Source: Ctena decussata
Lineage: Eukaryota > Mollusca > Bivalvia > Lucinida > Lucinidae
Length of the DNA stretch: 64,000 nucleotides
Reading direction: 5' to 3'
NCBI GenBank assembly: GCA_963989385.1
Contig: OZ022501.1
Coordinates: 88,520,979-88,584,978 of the forward strand
Shown here piece by piece: positions 1-11,279 of this stretch. Below the pieces are notes generated by a model. The model made no database searches and was not told where the DNA came from. It saw nothing but the letters and a program-made list of their open reading frames with translations. The position numbers and the translations under genes are program-made. Every line of letters starts with the position of its first letter. Positions within the stretch are counted from its first letter, which is position 1.

Positions 1-1012
1 CAGACATAGGGAGTGGCCATGACCTGGTGATGATGACCTTGAAAGGCATGGACATAGATACCATGATCATCATTTTCAATACAGCAGTAACTTTCACAGC
101 CAGTGAGATTCTTGGGAAGGAACATTGCAGTAAATCAGCCCTGGTTTCAAGAGATGTTTTCCACCTCTGCGATGAGAGGAATGATTTGAAGAAGAGGCGT
201 AATGAGCATTATCTCTCAATTGAACAAAGTCATACCGAAAGTCATCTTGGACAGGTTTACACCCCAAGCTGAAAAGATTATCTGCAAAGAAGTGGTTAGA
301 TTCAGAGTCGGAAGGAAAACCAAGGAACAGATGTTCAACCTCAGAATCCGTATAAAAGGTAGCTTCAACATCAGCAGAATCTCTACTATGTCTTCGGAGA
401 TTTCAAGCATTTGATAGGGCAGTATATGCAGCCTTATTGATCGCCATGCGGAATGACAATATCTTTGCGAAGCCAGTTCACTACATTGATCACCTCTATG
501 ACAATGCTATAAGTACAGTTCATATGAATGGCAGCATGGAAAAATGATTCAGAACAACAGCTGGAGTTAAGCAAGGACGCCTTCTCTCACAATCTTTTTT
601 AAACATTTGTGCTTAAGAAGAAGAAGGTTGGAAAGTGTGCATAGTAGCAGAATTATATTATTACCAGTCTGTGGGTTTTCGATGGCACTGGCGCTGTTGC
701 AGCGGAACATCAGGAACTAGGAGCCCTAAGTAAAGACTCGACAAACTTTGCAGCTTAAGGTATAGAATTGAGATAAGTGCCCAAAATACCAAACTGATGA
801 CGATCCGCGCCATAGGAATCCACAAATATCAAGGTAAAACAAAGGAGGTTAGGGAATAGAAAAAAATAAAATATCTTGGAACAATTCTCTCAGATGATGA
901 CTCAAAACTCTCAAGTATTGCACAAGCAACTGCAGCTTTGACAAGCCTGAAGCCTCTTGGGAGAGGTATCATATCTTTTAAAATCTATGGCGAATCTGAC
1001 GTTCTCTCTTGT
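1..1012 (+). pseudogene. LINE reverse transcriptase pseudogene, upstream part
   Basis: Remnant of a non-LTR retrotransposon ORF2 (endonuclease-reverse transcriptase). Translated pieces in shifting frames match the LINE lying on the minus strand at 16345-17394: around 27-200 a linker with a DLCDERNDLKKRR-like stretch, around 545-600 the block before the RT active site (a TTAGVKQGRLLS-like stretch), and at 770-960 the LGTILSDDDSKL and IAQATAALTSLKP stretches that follow the palm. The catalytic FADD block (about 640-720) is too degraded to read. Stops and frameshifts are scattered throughout, so this is not functional. The copy continues at 2151 after an inserted element. It begins before the window. 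Family placement beyond 'non-LTR LINE' is uncertain. Confidence 0.8.
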
Positions 1013-2150
1013 TAGCTCACCTGTACGAAAGTACAAGGAGCTTTTGTTGTCACCCTGACGTCGGCGTGGGCATTATTGTGGGCGTCACACGTATAAAAAT
1101 ACGAGAAAGTTCTTTTTAACTTTCAAATCTTAACAACCACTGGTCAGAACCCTTTGATATTTGGAATACAATCATATCATAGCATATCCTTCTATTCTGT
1201 AACATCATACCCTTAGACGGCAGGCCGCGCAGCGCAGCCGGAAGCGCGTCTGACTCAAGAGTCAGAGGTCCAAGGTTCGATACCCGGTCCGGTCACTTAC
1301 TTTAACTTCACCTTCCGCTGATTCAAGAAGGACGGTTGTCGGTTACTGGCGAAAGTGATTGCACTTAGTACTGGTTAACCGCTTAAGAGGTCTACGCCTA
1401 CCCAGGAACAGTGTGGTTAGGTTGACTTACCGTGCCATGACCATAGATGTTTACCGTTAACGTTAAACAATAACACAACGACATACCCCTGGATGAGGAT
1501 TTAAGGTGGGACATAGGGGTAAATAAATAGGTCACACTCACTTTAAAGTTTCACGACAAAGTTTTTAAACGTTCACCCTTCCATACTTGAAACATACTCA
1601 TATCATAGTATTACCTTTTATTACATAATACTATACTCCAGGGTCAGACTTTGGAATGGAGGCTTAAGGGTAAAAATTTGGCTACACTTACATTAAGTTT
1701 TACAATTAAGTATATCTCCTTTTCACATGAATGGTTTCTATTGATATCTGCACTGAAGTTAGATATTGGTCTGAAGTTTAACAGAGTACCACCCCACTTA
1801 GTGACCTTCAGGTCAAGTCATGCATCAGAACTGTGGGTTTTTGTTAAGGTATTCTAACAGCATACTGTTCCATAGTGCATTGGATGGATCTGGTTTATAC
1901 GAGTACTTGCACTGATGTTAGATACTGGCCTGAGTTTTTCATTTAATACTGCCCCTACACCACTGGGTCACCCTGAAGTGAAGGTCATTGACATAGAATT
2001 TTATCTTAAATGCTTTTGTTTATAAATATGTTGACAATACATGGACATGCTTGCATGAACTTTTATATAGTGCAAGCCATATTGGCAAATGCCTGTGAGA
2101 TGGGCAAATAACAGTTCAGGCCAGCAATGCTGTCAGGCGACAGCTCTTGT
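1013..2150 (+). mobile_element. Hairpin-ended non-autonomous element inserted in LINE
   Basis: Starts TAGCTCACCTGTACGAAAGTAC, an imperfect hairpin start, and ends GACAGCTCTTGT, the same terminus seen in the element at 13141-14634. Removing this segment rejoins the LINE reading frame exactly (SLV before, ISIFL after), so both boundaries are well defined. The LINE target already ended in a CTTGT-like sequence, so the 7 bases CTCTTGT at 1006-1012 and 2144-2150 are microhomology or a duplication. No coding capacity. It is interrupted by a SINE at 1213-1481. The structure recalls Helitron or Helentron-derived non-autonomous elements, but that assignment is inferred. Confidence 0.75.
1213..1481 (+). 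mobile_element. tRNA-derived SINE (copy 1)
   Basis: The 5' part (about 1222-1297) is tRNA-like, with an A-box-like GCGCAGCCGGAAGCGCG, an anticodon-like hairpin CTGACTCAAGAGTCAG and a B box GGTTCGATACC. A body of about 180 bases with the stretch TTACTGGCGAAAGTGATTGC follows, and the 3' end is a short CAATAACACAACGA tail. CATACCC occurs on both sides (1206-1212 and 1482-1488) and is a plausible 7-bp target duplication. Two related copies lie at 11530-11793 (minus) and 27120-27367. It could belong to the mollusc V-SINE type (RUDI-like), which I cannot confirm. It would be transcribed by RNA polymerase III if active. Confidence 0.8.
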
Positions 2151-2560
2151 CATATCCATATTTCTGCAGGCATATGACCTAGACGGGAGATTTTTAGAAA
2201 ATAACATTGTCCTTTGAGATAAGATGCTCCGAAAGTTACTGAACATCTCGTGCGAGGACGACAAGTGGATTATCGCAGAAAAATCAAAGCAGCCTTTAGA
2301 GAACATGAAGAAATTGTTATTCTGTTAAAGAACGGAAATAGAGGTGGTTTAGTTGTGTCTGAGGGTATTCAGGTTTTACAAAGACGATTCTACAGTCCAC
2401 ACTGAACATTAAAAGGAAGAAGAGAGAGAGAGAATGAAAGATAGGAAGACTATATATAATAAAGGATATTTGGTAAAACTTTGCCAGCATAATAGGCGCA
2501 GCTGAAGACATGACTCGGTGAAAAAAAATGATGTAATGTAAAGACATTTGTGGAGAACCC
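2151..2560 (+). pseudogene. LINE reverse transcriptase pseudogene, C-terminal part
   Basis: Continuation of the LINE at 1-1012. From 2158 the translation reads IFLQAYDLDG, matching IFLYACESWT in the open copy at 16345-17394. RKLLNIS and, one frame over, RRKIKAAFREHEEIVILLKNG follow, matching its C-terminal RRKIQAAIGEYDELLTLVKK. An AG-rich stretch at 2411-2436 corresponds to the basic KGKRRRGR region. It carries frameshifts and stops and the downstream limit is vague. Together with 1-1012 this is one element copy split by a later insertion. Confidence 0.7.
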
Positions 2561-2915
2561 AAATACTTTGCAAGCTTATGAGATATAAAAGACTAGATCA
2601 CGGACTCCGTAGTTATGGTGTAGGTCGGCGTGTTGTTTGAATTGTTCAAGTAGTAAATCTTTTGACAGATACTGGCAATAAACCTGCTATTGGTATATGT
2701 TTTCATGGTTGGTACTTAGTATGCTATAGAAACGTATACCTTGAAATAAATCCAGGCTCTTCCACGATTATGGAGAAGCAACCACCCACAGAATGTACCT
2801 TCCGCGCTTTGCAACAAAATTATTTCCTCCGCAGGACTGAAATATATAGAAAAATGAATAAATATGTCTCATGATACACAGATAAATAATCATTTGCAGT
2901 GCCAAATTTGTCAAT
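2561..2915. other. No recognisable feature
   Basis: About 350 bases with no open frame that resembles a known protein and no repeat structure that I can see. It separates the LINE remnant from the hammerhead-like motif. Confidence 0.5.
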
Positions 2916-2920
2916 ACGTT

Positions 2921-2956
2921 ACCTAAGCGCTTTCGCCTTTCGGCTTCGTCAGAGAT
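2921..2956 (-). ncRNA. Candidate minimal hammerhead ribozyme
   Basis: On the minus strand the motif contains CTGACGA (consensus CTGANGA), a GCC/GGC stem II closed by GAAA and preceded by one unpaired A, then the conserved GAAA, a tiny stem III AGCGCU, and U as the nucleotide at the cleavage position. Stem I is formed by AUCU and AGGU (4 bp including one G-U pair). All catalytic core bases are present. Such minimal type I hammerheads with near-absent stem III are known from Penelope-like elements and animal retrozymes. Stem I is short and stem II carries an extra A, so activity is uncertain. Confidence 0.5.
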
Positions 2957-3199
2957 TTCAAGCAATAAAAGAAACTAGAAACAGTAAGCAAAAATATTTA
3001 CATTTAGAGAAAAATACCTGAAGATAAAAACAAGAATGAACTAAATAATTCCCTTAGTTGGGACCATGCAGGACAAATTGTAAAACTAAAACGGATGACA
3101 AAGCCTAAATGTTATGCAATTGTCTTGACCCACGAATTATACACAAATAAACACAACGCTTTTACAATCAATGTATAAGTAAGGAAACGTTTTGAGTTT

Positions 3200-3440
3200 T
3201 AATAAACTCCATATTCCATGTATATAGCTGATTGTTTACGGAATATGGAATATGTTAACTCTAAAATTTAATCATATAACATTTCCAAGCTTCGGTATTG
3301 TATGATCCAGATATTCCATGTATGTAGCCGTTTATGTACGCACAGCACAACTTAATCGAGTAGCCCTATCCGACGGGTCATTCAGAGAAAACAAACACAA
3401 TTCATCCATGAAACTCCTTGTTTAAGGAGCATAGTGGTGC
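3200..3440 (-). repeat. Partial tRNA-like 345-bp repeat unit
   Basis: The stretch 3285-3440 (TGATCCAGATATTCCATGTA, then CGGGTCATTCAGAGAAA, then CATGAAACTCCTTG and GCATAGTGGTGCAAATGG) is the reverse complement of the unit tandemly repeated at 59930-61787. A shorter piece (ATATTCCATGTATATAGCTG) is already present at 3212. The unit is broken at about 3441-4103 by a retroelement downstream region and resumes at 4104. The strand is given relative to the array at 60-62 kb. Confidence 0.75.
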
Positions 3441-4103
3441 AAATGGTTAGACTCGTCAGACTCTATGATGGCCCCGACCTAAAGCTATATATTTTAGTTG
3501 GTTGGGACCGGAGCCTTTTTGTCTGTTGCTTGGTCCACCGGGGCTCAACTGGTGACCTTCTTTTGCTTCAGATTTCCAGTGGGGTTGTTTGGCAGGACAG
3601 GGATCTCCACCTGTCAGACGGCCCGTTGTCTCTGTTGAGTCCTCGTCTTTGCTTCTTCATGGTGTTGAAATTTGATTTATGTGTTTACCGTGATGATTCA
3701 TTGACGAGTTAGAGGGTTATCATGCGAACCGAACAACCAACTAAATGTTTTGTACCACTTCAGAAACTGAGGGTGAGGTTGGGCCTGTAAAATCGATTTA
3801 AGCCCCCCAGTAATTCATTACTGACCGTTCCAAGGCGGTAGTTCTGTTGTGGTTCTTTGTTGCCTGTTTTTGGTGTCAGAGTTTCTGTGATGTTTTACCT
3901 TATGTATGTAATTATTATTTTTGGTTCGGTTTGGGTTGCTGAGTGGCCACCTTTTGGGAACAAGCTGCTCACTCGGTTGGCCATATGTTCTCTGTATCTT
4001 GATTATTTGTAATCTTAGTTGTTTCCAACTATGGTTTGAAGGCTGGATTTGGATTTTGATTGTTTCAGTTCCTGGTCTTTGCATACTTTTTACTTTTTTT
4101 AAG
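3441..4103 (+). mobile_element. Retroelement downstream region, copy c
   Basis: This segment begins at GTCAGACTCTATGATGGCCC and ends in a T-rich tail. It matches nearly base for base the sequence read on the minus strand from about 23885 to 22915, where it follows an RT-type coding remnant. Hallmarks are TGGTTGGGACCGGAGCC, the TTTAAGCCCCCCAGTAATTC block and the GAGTGGCCACCTTTTGGGAA block. It lies inside a tRNA-like repeat unit. Unlike the copies at 22890-24127 and 56790-57860, it lacks any hammerhead-bearing segment. No coding capacity. Confidence 0.75.
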
Positions 4104-4440
4104 CTGTTGTCTCTGAATGGTTAGGCGGATTTCCGTTGTCGGCGTGGGTTCGAACCCTGTCCGCCCATTGAGTGTTTTTCAACTGAACAAGCTTATCGGA
4201 TGTACTTGCATCAGTTAAACGATCCTGGGCCGGAATATCTGTTGAAGTTTGTTAAATCTTAGAATTAAGCATATGATATTCCCAAGTTTCTGTATCGTAT
4301 GATCCAGATATCCCATGTATATAGAGAAATCAAGCTTAACATTTTTCTATGAAACTTTTTTAAGGATAATAGAGCAAATGGTTAAGCTCTTGTCGCCGAA
4401 ACTCTGTCCACCCATTGAGTTTTTTTCATGTAAAGGTAGG
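4104..4440 (-). repeat. Second part of tRNA-like repeat unit
   Basis: Reverse complement of the array unit at 60-62 kb: TTGTCTCTGAATGGTTAGG, a B-box-like GGGTTCGAACCC at about 4147-4158, TGGGCCGGAATATCTGTTGA, then TCGTATGATCCAGATAT. A second unit head (GAGCAAATGGTTAAGCTCTT) begins near 4371 and runs straight into the Penelope-like reading frame. The repeat unit therefore borders the Penelope-like element on its 5' side. Confidence 0.75.
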
Positions 4441-5990
4441 CAAATAAAAGCAAACTGTAAATCAGCAAAATTGAGCTATGTCGAAAATACAGAAAATGTT
4501 ATCGATTTGAAATTAGGACTAATAGTTGCCGGCCCTTCCTGTCCAATGCACAGATTAAATCTATTTGATATTCTTTTAAGACCTTATACAAAACATACTA
4601 CTAGTTATTTATGGGATACCATAGACTTTCTTTACTACCTCCCTGAGCTGAGACCATACCGATTGACGCTATATTAGCTTCATTTGACATAGAATCTTTA
4701 CACTCTTATATTCCGCATGGATTAGGTATAGAGGTAGTAAAGTATTGGACTGAGAAGTACCCTGACACTCTCCACGCACTGTTTTCTAAAGATTTCGTAG
4801 TAGATGGAATTAAATTAATACTTGAAAATAATATATTTTGTTTCAATATTAATTATTTTAAACAAGAAAAATGCGCAGCCATTGGGACTACATTTGCGTC
4901 AATATACGCTACTTTAACTATTGGGTACCTAGCGGAGAAATTATACAATACTAATAGACCGAATGATGACACTAGTTGTTATCATTATTTAAAAGTAACT
5001 GGACAAGATGTTTATATGACTGCTTTATTCCTTGGAATAAAATCGGAAGAAAAATTAAGAAATTTCCATTGTATTTTAAATTATTTACGTAATGACATTA
5101 AATTTACAGTTCAATATTGTAACTACAAACAGCCATTTCTAGATGCAGTGGTCCGAAACAAGAATGGAAAACTGGAAACATATACATAATTCAAAGAGAC
5201 GGACAGTAAACAGTACCTCTTATTTAATTCATGTCATCCAAGCTATGCAAAATTAAACTTTTCCTACAATCTAAAACAATTGTTTCCGAACACCACATAC
5301 CCGAAACAAGAATGAATGAATTGAAGTCATTTTACTCAAACAAAATAACGCTGAAAAAAAATTAAGAAAAGTGGTATAGAAAAGGCAATGAAAAGTGATA
5401 GAAAACTTATGAGAATTGTCTCGGGAAAAAACAGTAGAGTCAGTTATTACTTATGTGTCAACTTACAATCCAAAAATCCTGATCTATTCAATGTTATCAG
5501 ATTTAATTTGCCGATTTTACAAGAAGATCCCCAAATGAATAGTGTTTTATTGAAACCAAAGCTAGATTTAATTATAATTTTGATCATGAAGTGAAACGCT
5601 GCAATAGACCTAACTGCGGCCTCTGCATACATTTGTTTGAAGGTAACGCAATAGAATTCAGTTGTGGAGGAAAATTTTATGTACACGAATCAATGACAGT
5701 TGAGGTAGGGAATGTTTTACGTGATGAAATGCAGAGGCTACGATGAGGAGTATAATGGTGAAATTGGGAATGTCTTGCCAAAACGGGTCACCATTCATAA
5801 CCAACAAAATAGGGACCCGAAAACAAGAATGTTATATGTAAGTGAACACGTAAGTAATTGCGCATACAAGCTTAATCCAAACTATTACATATTCCCATTT
5901 TATAAAATGTATTATGATAGCGCGTAATTAAGACGCTCAAAAGAAATTTTTACATCAACTTTTTAAAACCGAAATTAAATAAAACATCGT
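4380..5990 (+). pseudogene. Penelope-like element: RT plus GIY-YIG endonuclease, dead
   Basis: A retroelement polyprotein remnant spread over all three frames. In order: LIVAGPSCPMHRL at about 4525 and KHTTSYLWDTIDFL (N-terminal RT blocks), ASFDIESLYT at about 4678 (first catalytic Asp), IGTTFASIYATLTIGYL at about 4880, a degraded YLKVTGQDVYMTALFLG at about 4990 where the FLDD active-site motif should be, then NDIKFTVQY and the TYNPKNPDLFNVI region. The zinc-finger-like RCNRPNCGLCIH stretch at about 5592 and the GIY-YIG part (5712-5927: MKCRGYDEEYNGEIGN and the conserved MLYVSEHVSNCAYKL) follow. The catalytic DD pair is lost and several frameshifts and stops are present, so it cannot move. 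RT and GIY-YIG in this order is diagnostic of Penelope-like elements. Confidence 0.9.
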
Positions 5991-6045
5991 AATCCGTGCA
6001 ATCAGAGTATATACGTACCTGTATATGTATATATATACTTTAATA

Positions 6046-6108
6046 GCAACCAACCAACGAGTTGTATGCCGCCGCCGAAGGCGGCAAACAATTAGTATTG
6101 GTTGCTTT
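6046..6108. repeat. Nested hairpin downstream of Penelope-like element
   Basis: AGCAACCAA at 6047-6055 pairs with TTGGTTGCT near 6097-6106, and inside lies a GC-rich hairpin GCCGCC-GAAG-GGCGGC at about 6070-6086. It sits about 60 bases after the end of the Penelope-like homology. It may be part of that element's 3' end, but the sequence does not prove this. Confidence 0.5.
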
Positions 6109-6149
6109 ACGATATTAGGCGTATATCTGTTCTATTCTATTCTGTCCCG

Positions 6150-6795
6150 TACCACTAAGGCTTCGAATTTTTCCTGTCATTGAATTTCCTGTCGGCTTTT
6201 TTTTCTCAGGAGAAATGAGACGCTAGCATTATTATTGGAGGAAAATAAATTCCTGAACTTTTGCCGCAACTTGACCAATAATTTCCTCATCAGAATTGAG
6301 AAATTTTTATCTGACCTTTCATAAGCCTTTTCCACAGTATCTTATGACATGATGTTTGACAGAAGTGAGGCAGGAGGTTGATAATTTAGAAACTGTAGTA
6401 CAAGAACTAGGATTGGCAATAAATCGTGCTTTATACGTTTCTATGAAGCTCAGATAACCAATACATCGTAGGAAGCCTATCTTGGCGTTCCTTAGCTTAG
6501 CATTAACAGAAAACTTAAGGGGTAATTGGCTACATGTTCTTAAACTACAGAACTCTCTTCTGTAGATGTATCTTTGTAGGCCCTTGTACCACTAAGTTCC
6601 TGGTTTAAAGTGTAATGTATCCGTCGAACAACAACAGCGTTGTTTGCGGCCTTGTCTGCTGGAACCAAAACATACTTTCTATGAAATTCTTGGATACCTC
6701 GCTGTAGATGTCGAAAAGTAGATTTAGGTTTACGGGGTAAAAGGTAAATACTCTGTGAATAAAATTTTATACGTTTATCTGCAATATTAAAGATG
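6150..6795 (-). pseudogene. Retroelement RT fragment (VPADKAANN type)
   Basis: Read on the minus strand from about 6795 downward, the translation gives RKYVLVPADKAANNAVVVRR at about 6690-6625 followed by LPTMYWLSELHR, then a degraded CTT-type loop and KNFSILMRKLLVKL near 6300. This order (PADKA..NVVVV, then LPTLYWLPKLHK, then the SSSCTT region) is that of the finger and early palm part of an RT family common in corals and bivalves whose C-terminal end is seen at 23864-24127. Several stops and shifts are present. It lies opposite to, and just downstream of, the Penelope-like element. Confidence 0.7.
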
Positions 6796-6799
6796 CTTA

Positions 6800-8790
6800 C
6801 TTTCCATGCCTTTAAGGCATGAGGCTCAACATACTCTCTTTTGCACCATTAATCACCGAACTTTTTTAATGCTGATGCTTTACAGTATCGGCAGGCATCC
6901 GTCGTCCGTCGTCCGTCAACATTTTCAAACGACATCTCCTCTGAAACTACTAGGCCCATTGTTACCAAATTGCATATATAGCATCTATAGGAAGGGGGAA
7001 CCAATAATACTGTTCTTTATTTTTTAACTAAATCACTTCAGAACTTTGGTTGTTATGGCAACTAAAATTTTCCATTGACTTCTTCTGAATGTATTCTCTG
7101 GTCATGAAGAAACTCTTTAAGATTTTAATAGTATGGGAAAATTTGAAAATTTGCATTTATTGCTATGTCACAGCAGATATTTTGACAAATTGTTTATTAA
7201 AACGTTTCTTGAGTAATCCTCTATCAACCACATGGAATTTATGTAAATTGCACAATTTGGCTAGTTGACATGACAACCGAATGGTTGAAAATAGAAAAAA
7301 ATATTGTAAAATCTTCTCCTCAGAAACTATAAAACCATTCAAGCTCAAAAATCACAGAAAGGATTTTACTACTAGCCAGCCTAAATAAAACTCCTGTCTT
7401 TGAAGGCAATTACTTCAGCACTTTGGTTGCTATGGCAACTTAAAGTTGCCATTGACTTATAATGGCAAAATGGAAAAATCGCATTTATTGCTATGTCATT
7501 GCAGATATTTTGACAAAACTTTTACAGAAATTTTTTTTGAGTAGTCCTCAATCAGCCTTGTCAAACTTATGCAAATTGCTCAGTTTTGCTGGTTGCCATT
7601 TCAACCGAATTAATAAATATTAAAATAATATTTAATAAATATTAAAAGAAAAATCGGCGCAGAACCTCTGTGGCTGATGAAGCTCAAACTTTACGGAAAT
7701 GATCGTAATACTAGCCTCTATAGAATTACTATTTTTCATGGCAATTGCTACAGCAGTTTGGTTGCTATGGCAACTTATAGTTTCCATTGACTTTTAATGG
7801 GAAAAATGGAAATTGGCAATTCAATCTATATCACTGCAATTATTTGAAATTTTCTTCTACAGAAATGTTTCTTGAGTAGTCCTCTATGATTCGTATGAAT
7901 TTTGTCCAAATTACTGAATTTGATTGGTTGCCGTGGCAACATAAAGGAAAAAATTTCAAAAAAATATTCAAAACTCTTCTCCTCAGAAACCACAGGTAAG
8001 GATGACGCTGATTCTTTGCATACATGTTCATGACATTAGCCACTACACAAATAATGTTTTTTATATTATTATTGTTGCTTGTATGGTTTCATTGATATGG
8101 CAATTTAAAGTTTCCATATAGTTGTATTGGAAAAGGTGGAAACAGGCATTTATTTCTGTGTTACTACAATATTTAGACAAAATTTTATAGACATGTTCCT
8201 GGAGTAGTCCTGTACCATCCATGTGCATTTTTTGAAAATCACTGATGTTGATTGGTTGCAATTGCAACCAGAAGGCTAAAGTTTCTGAAAAAACAGTTTG
8301 AAAAAAATCTTTTCCCCATAAGCCATGAGGAAATTGAAGTTGAATCTCTGCATACACATTAATGACACCTAGTCTTTACATATTTTTTCTGTTTTTTTTA
8401 TTTTTATTTTTGTTGTTCATGTGCTTGGTTGCTATGGCAGTTTAAAGTTTCCATAGACTTTTAATCGGAAAAGTAGAAATGGACATTTATTTCTGTGCTA
8501 TTGCAGATTTTTTGACCGAAGTTTTACAGATATGCTCCTTGGGTCTACCAACTGTATGAATTTTGCCAAATATTTGCCTTTGATAGGTTGCTGTAACAAC
8601 CGAAAGGCTATTTGTTTTTCTAATTGCAACTTAATTAAACTTGCAGATTATCAAGCTAGACATAGAATTTCTGACGAGTTTGAATTTAGGCCACATAGGA
8701 ATATTCATTTCAGAGTTACGTCCCCTTAAAGACCGAAAAATTTTCTCATAGCCTTACAATGGGGAAATTGTTTTCCTGGCCATATCAACC
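6800..8790 (+). mobile_element. Hairpin-ended family element with ~340-bp internal repeats
   Basis: Begins near a small palindrome ATGCCTTTAAGGCAT followed by GGCATCCGTCGTCCGTCGTCC, the typical entry of this family. The body consists of repeated units around TTTGGTTGCTATGGCAACTT, TTGACAAAAC, AGTAGTCCTCTATCA and GGTTGCCATGGCAACC at roughly 7045, 7425, 7755, 8090 and 8430. The same body read in reverse occurs at 42632-44385. No open frame resembles a protein. The left end is degraded and the right end is not defined. Confidence 0.65.
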
Positions 8791-9386
8791 TTATTTGTAT
8801 TGAAACTTGCTCAATTTTGCTGATAACCAGGACATGCCTAAACTCTATGATAAGTTTGAAATGGCTTTATTGTACATTTCGCCTTGGTGTTACTTGCCCT
8901 AGTGTGTTTAAAAGCTGCATAGCAACTTTATTCTTTTTATTGTAACTTGTTCGAACTTGCTGCTCCCATCAAGATGAATTTGAAATTAGGCTATATTGCA
9001 CAATTTACTTAAGAGCTACTTAAATGAGTGTTTCGAATGGGTTTATTATATTTATAACAAATTATTGGTGTCTCAGAATTTCGGAAATATGTAGGTATAG
9101 GTGAAGTGACGGCTCCATTCTTAAAGATACTATGTAAGTCAATAAATGCAATTTCTTTATTTATAAAAGGAATTTTAATGAAATACCTTTAATTTTTTGT
9201 GATTTGTTTCAGAAGCGATTGCTGACGAACAGCATGTTGAGTGTTGAGCCAAGAGCGCTGCATCATACAATGAATGATTTCTATCGTAGAATTGATTCGC
9301 CCTAGTATGTAGAACACGTATGCAGAAATAGGTAGCGAGCGAGAAAAAACAAACAAAAAAAACTAGACAATCACTTAAGGTGATGA
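8791..9386. other. No recognisable feature
   Basis: AT-rich sequence between two repeat-built elements. No protein similarity, RNA gene or clear tandem repeat was seen. Confidence 0.4.
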
Positions 9387-11220
9387 ATGCCCCCGCCATA
9401 TGCCTCACTAGAAAAGTGATGTGTTAAAACATATTTGTGTGAAGTAACATCAAAATCTGTCAATAAATAAAGGTGCTAGAGGGATGACTGAGTTTTTCTT
9501 AAAAATAGCAACTGTGACCTTGACCTTGGAACTACAACCCTGAAAGGTTTACTTGTCCAAGATAATGTCATACTTAATATATGTGTGAAGTTCTATCAAA
9601 ATCAGTTAATAAATAAAGGCGCTAGAACCATGACAAAGATTTACATGTACCTATAATAGCATCTGTGACCTTGACCTTGGACCTACAATGATGAAACGTA
9701 AATTTGTCCCAGATATTGTCAAGCTAAATATTTGTGTCAAGTTATGCCAAAATCATTCCAGAGGGATGACAGCATATTTTCTAAAATAGCAAATATGACC
9801 TTGACCTTTACCCTGAAATTCTGGATCACGAACTTGTCCAAAATATTGTCACACTAAACATTTGAGTGAAGTTACATCAAAATTGTCAATGAATAGAGGA
9901 GTAGAGGAATGATAAAGTTTTTTTTTCCTAAAAATAGCAACTGTGACCTTGACTTTGGACCTGCGGTGCTGAAACAGTAATTTATTCAAGATATTGTTAT
10001 ACTTAACATTTATGTGAAGTTACATCAAAATCGATTTATAAATGAAAGCGCTGGAGCAATGCCCTAGTTTTTCTGAAAATAGCAACTGTGACCTTGACCT
10101 TCATCCTACAAACCTGAAACGCAAAGTTGTTCGAGGTACTGTCATACCCAATAAAGCTGTGATGTAATACCAAAATCTGTTAATAAATGAGGCCGCTAGA
10201 GCGACGATAAAAGGTGAGATTGTATTTAAGCTATGGAAATATGGTCAAAATATGTATGTTATTCAAGGGGACATAATTCTGCAATAAAGACCTGACTGAA
10301 AGTTCTGTTTCCTTTATGCACATGTTCAAAGCATGTCTAAACTGTGTTGCAAGTTTCAAATCCCTACATCAAATACTATTGGAGGAGTTGCAGAGACAAG
10401 AACAGTACTACAAAGTGTGAAATATGGTCAAAATATGCATGTCATTCAAGGGGATGTAATTCTGCCAAAATGACCTGGATCAAAGGTTTGATTCCTTTAT
10501 GCACATGTTCAATGCATGTATGAACTGTGTTACAAGTTTCAAATCCCTACATCAAATACGATTGGAGGAGATGCAGAGACAAGAACAGTACTACAAATGT
10601 GAAATATGGTCAAAATATTTATGTTATTCAAGGGGACATAATTCTGCAACAAAAACCTTAATCAAAGTTCTGTTTCCTTTATGCACATGTTCAATGCATG
10701 TCTGAACTGTGTTGCAAGTTTCAACTCCCTACATTAAATACTGTAGGTGGAGTTGCGGAGACAAGAACAGTACTCAAATGTGATATATGGTTATAATATG
10801 TATATTATTCAAGGGGACATGATTCTGCAACCAAGACCTTAATCAAAGTTCTGTTTCCTTTATGCACATGTTCAATGTATGTCTTAACTGTGTTTCAAGT
10901 TTCAACTCCCTATATTAAATACTGTAGGAGGAGTTGCGGAGACAAGAACAGTACTCAGATGTGAAATATGGTCAAAATATGTTTCTTATTCAAGGGGACA
11001 TAATTAAGCAATAAAGATCTTAATCAAAGTTCTGTTTCCTTTATGCACATGTTCAATGCATGTCTGAACTGTGTTGCAAGTTTCAGCTCCCTGCATTGAA
11101 TACTGTAGGAGGAGTTGCGGAGACAAGAACGGTACTACAAAGTGTGACGGACGGACGTACGTATGCATGGACGGACAAGGGCAAAACTATATGCCCCTCC
11201 CCACTTCGTAGCGGGGGCAT
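9387..11220. mobile_element. Non-coding element with ATGCCCCCGC ends and two internal tandem arrays
   Basis: Bounded by inverted ATGCCCCCGC (9387-9396) and GCGGGGGCAT (11211-11220); the right copy forms a terminal hairpin with TATGCCCC at about 11190. Internal array 1 (9490-10200) has about five units of 130-150 bp centred on TGTGACCTTGACCTTGG. Internal array 2 (10230-11130) has about five units of about 180 bp centred on GAAATATGGTCAAAATATG. A GACGGACG run at 11145-11180 precedes the right terminus, which ends GCATAAAAAA. No coding capacity. The layout matches the elements at 37433-38185 and 53462-55125. Confidence 0.75.
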
Positions 11221-11279
11221 AAAAAAACGAAAGCAGAGAGTGTCTACCATTTTCCTTTAATCCTTCGACTAATCCTTAA

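Noticed and set aside
1220..1300. Functional tRNA gene
   Set aside because: The tRNA-like head has a six-base anticodon loop and is followed by a SINE body with direct repeats around the whole unit.
7668..7705. GCTGATGAAGCTC as another hammerhead
   Set aside because: CTGATGA is present but no GAAA, stem III or matching stem I follows.
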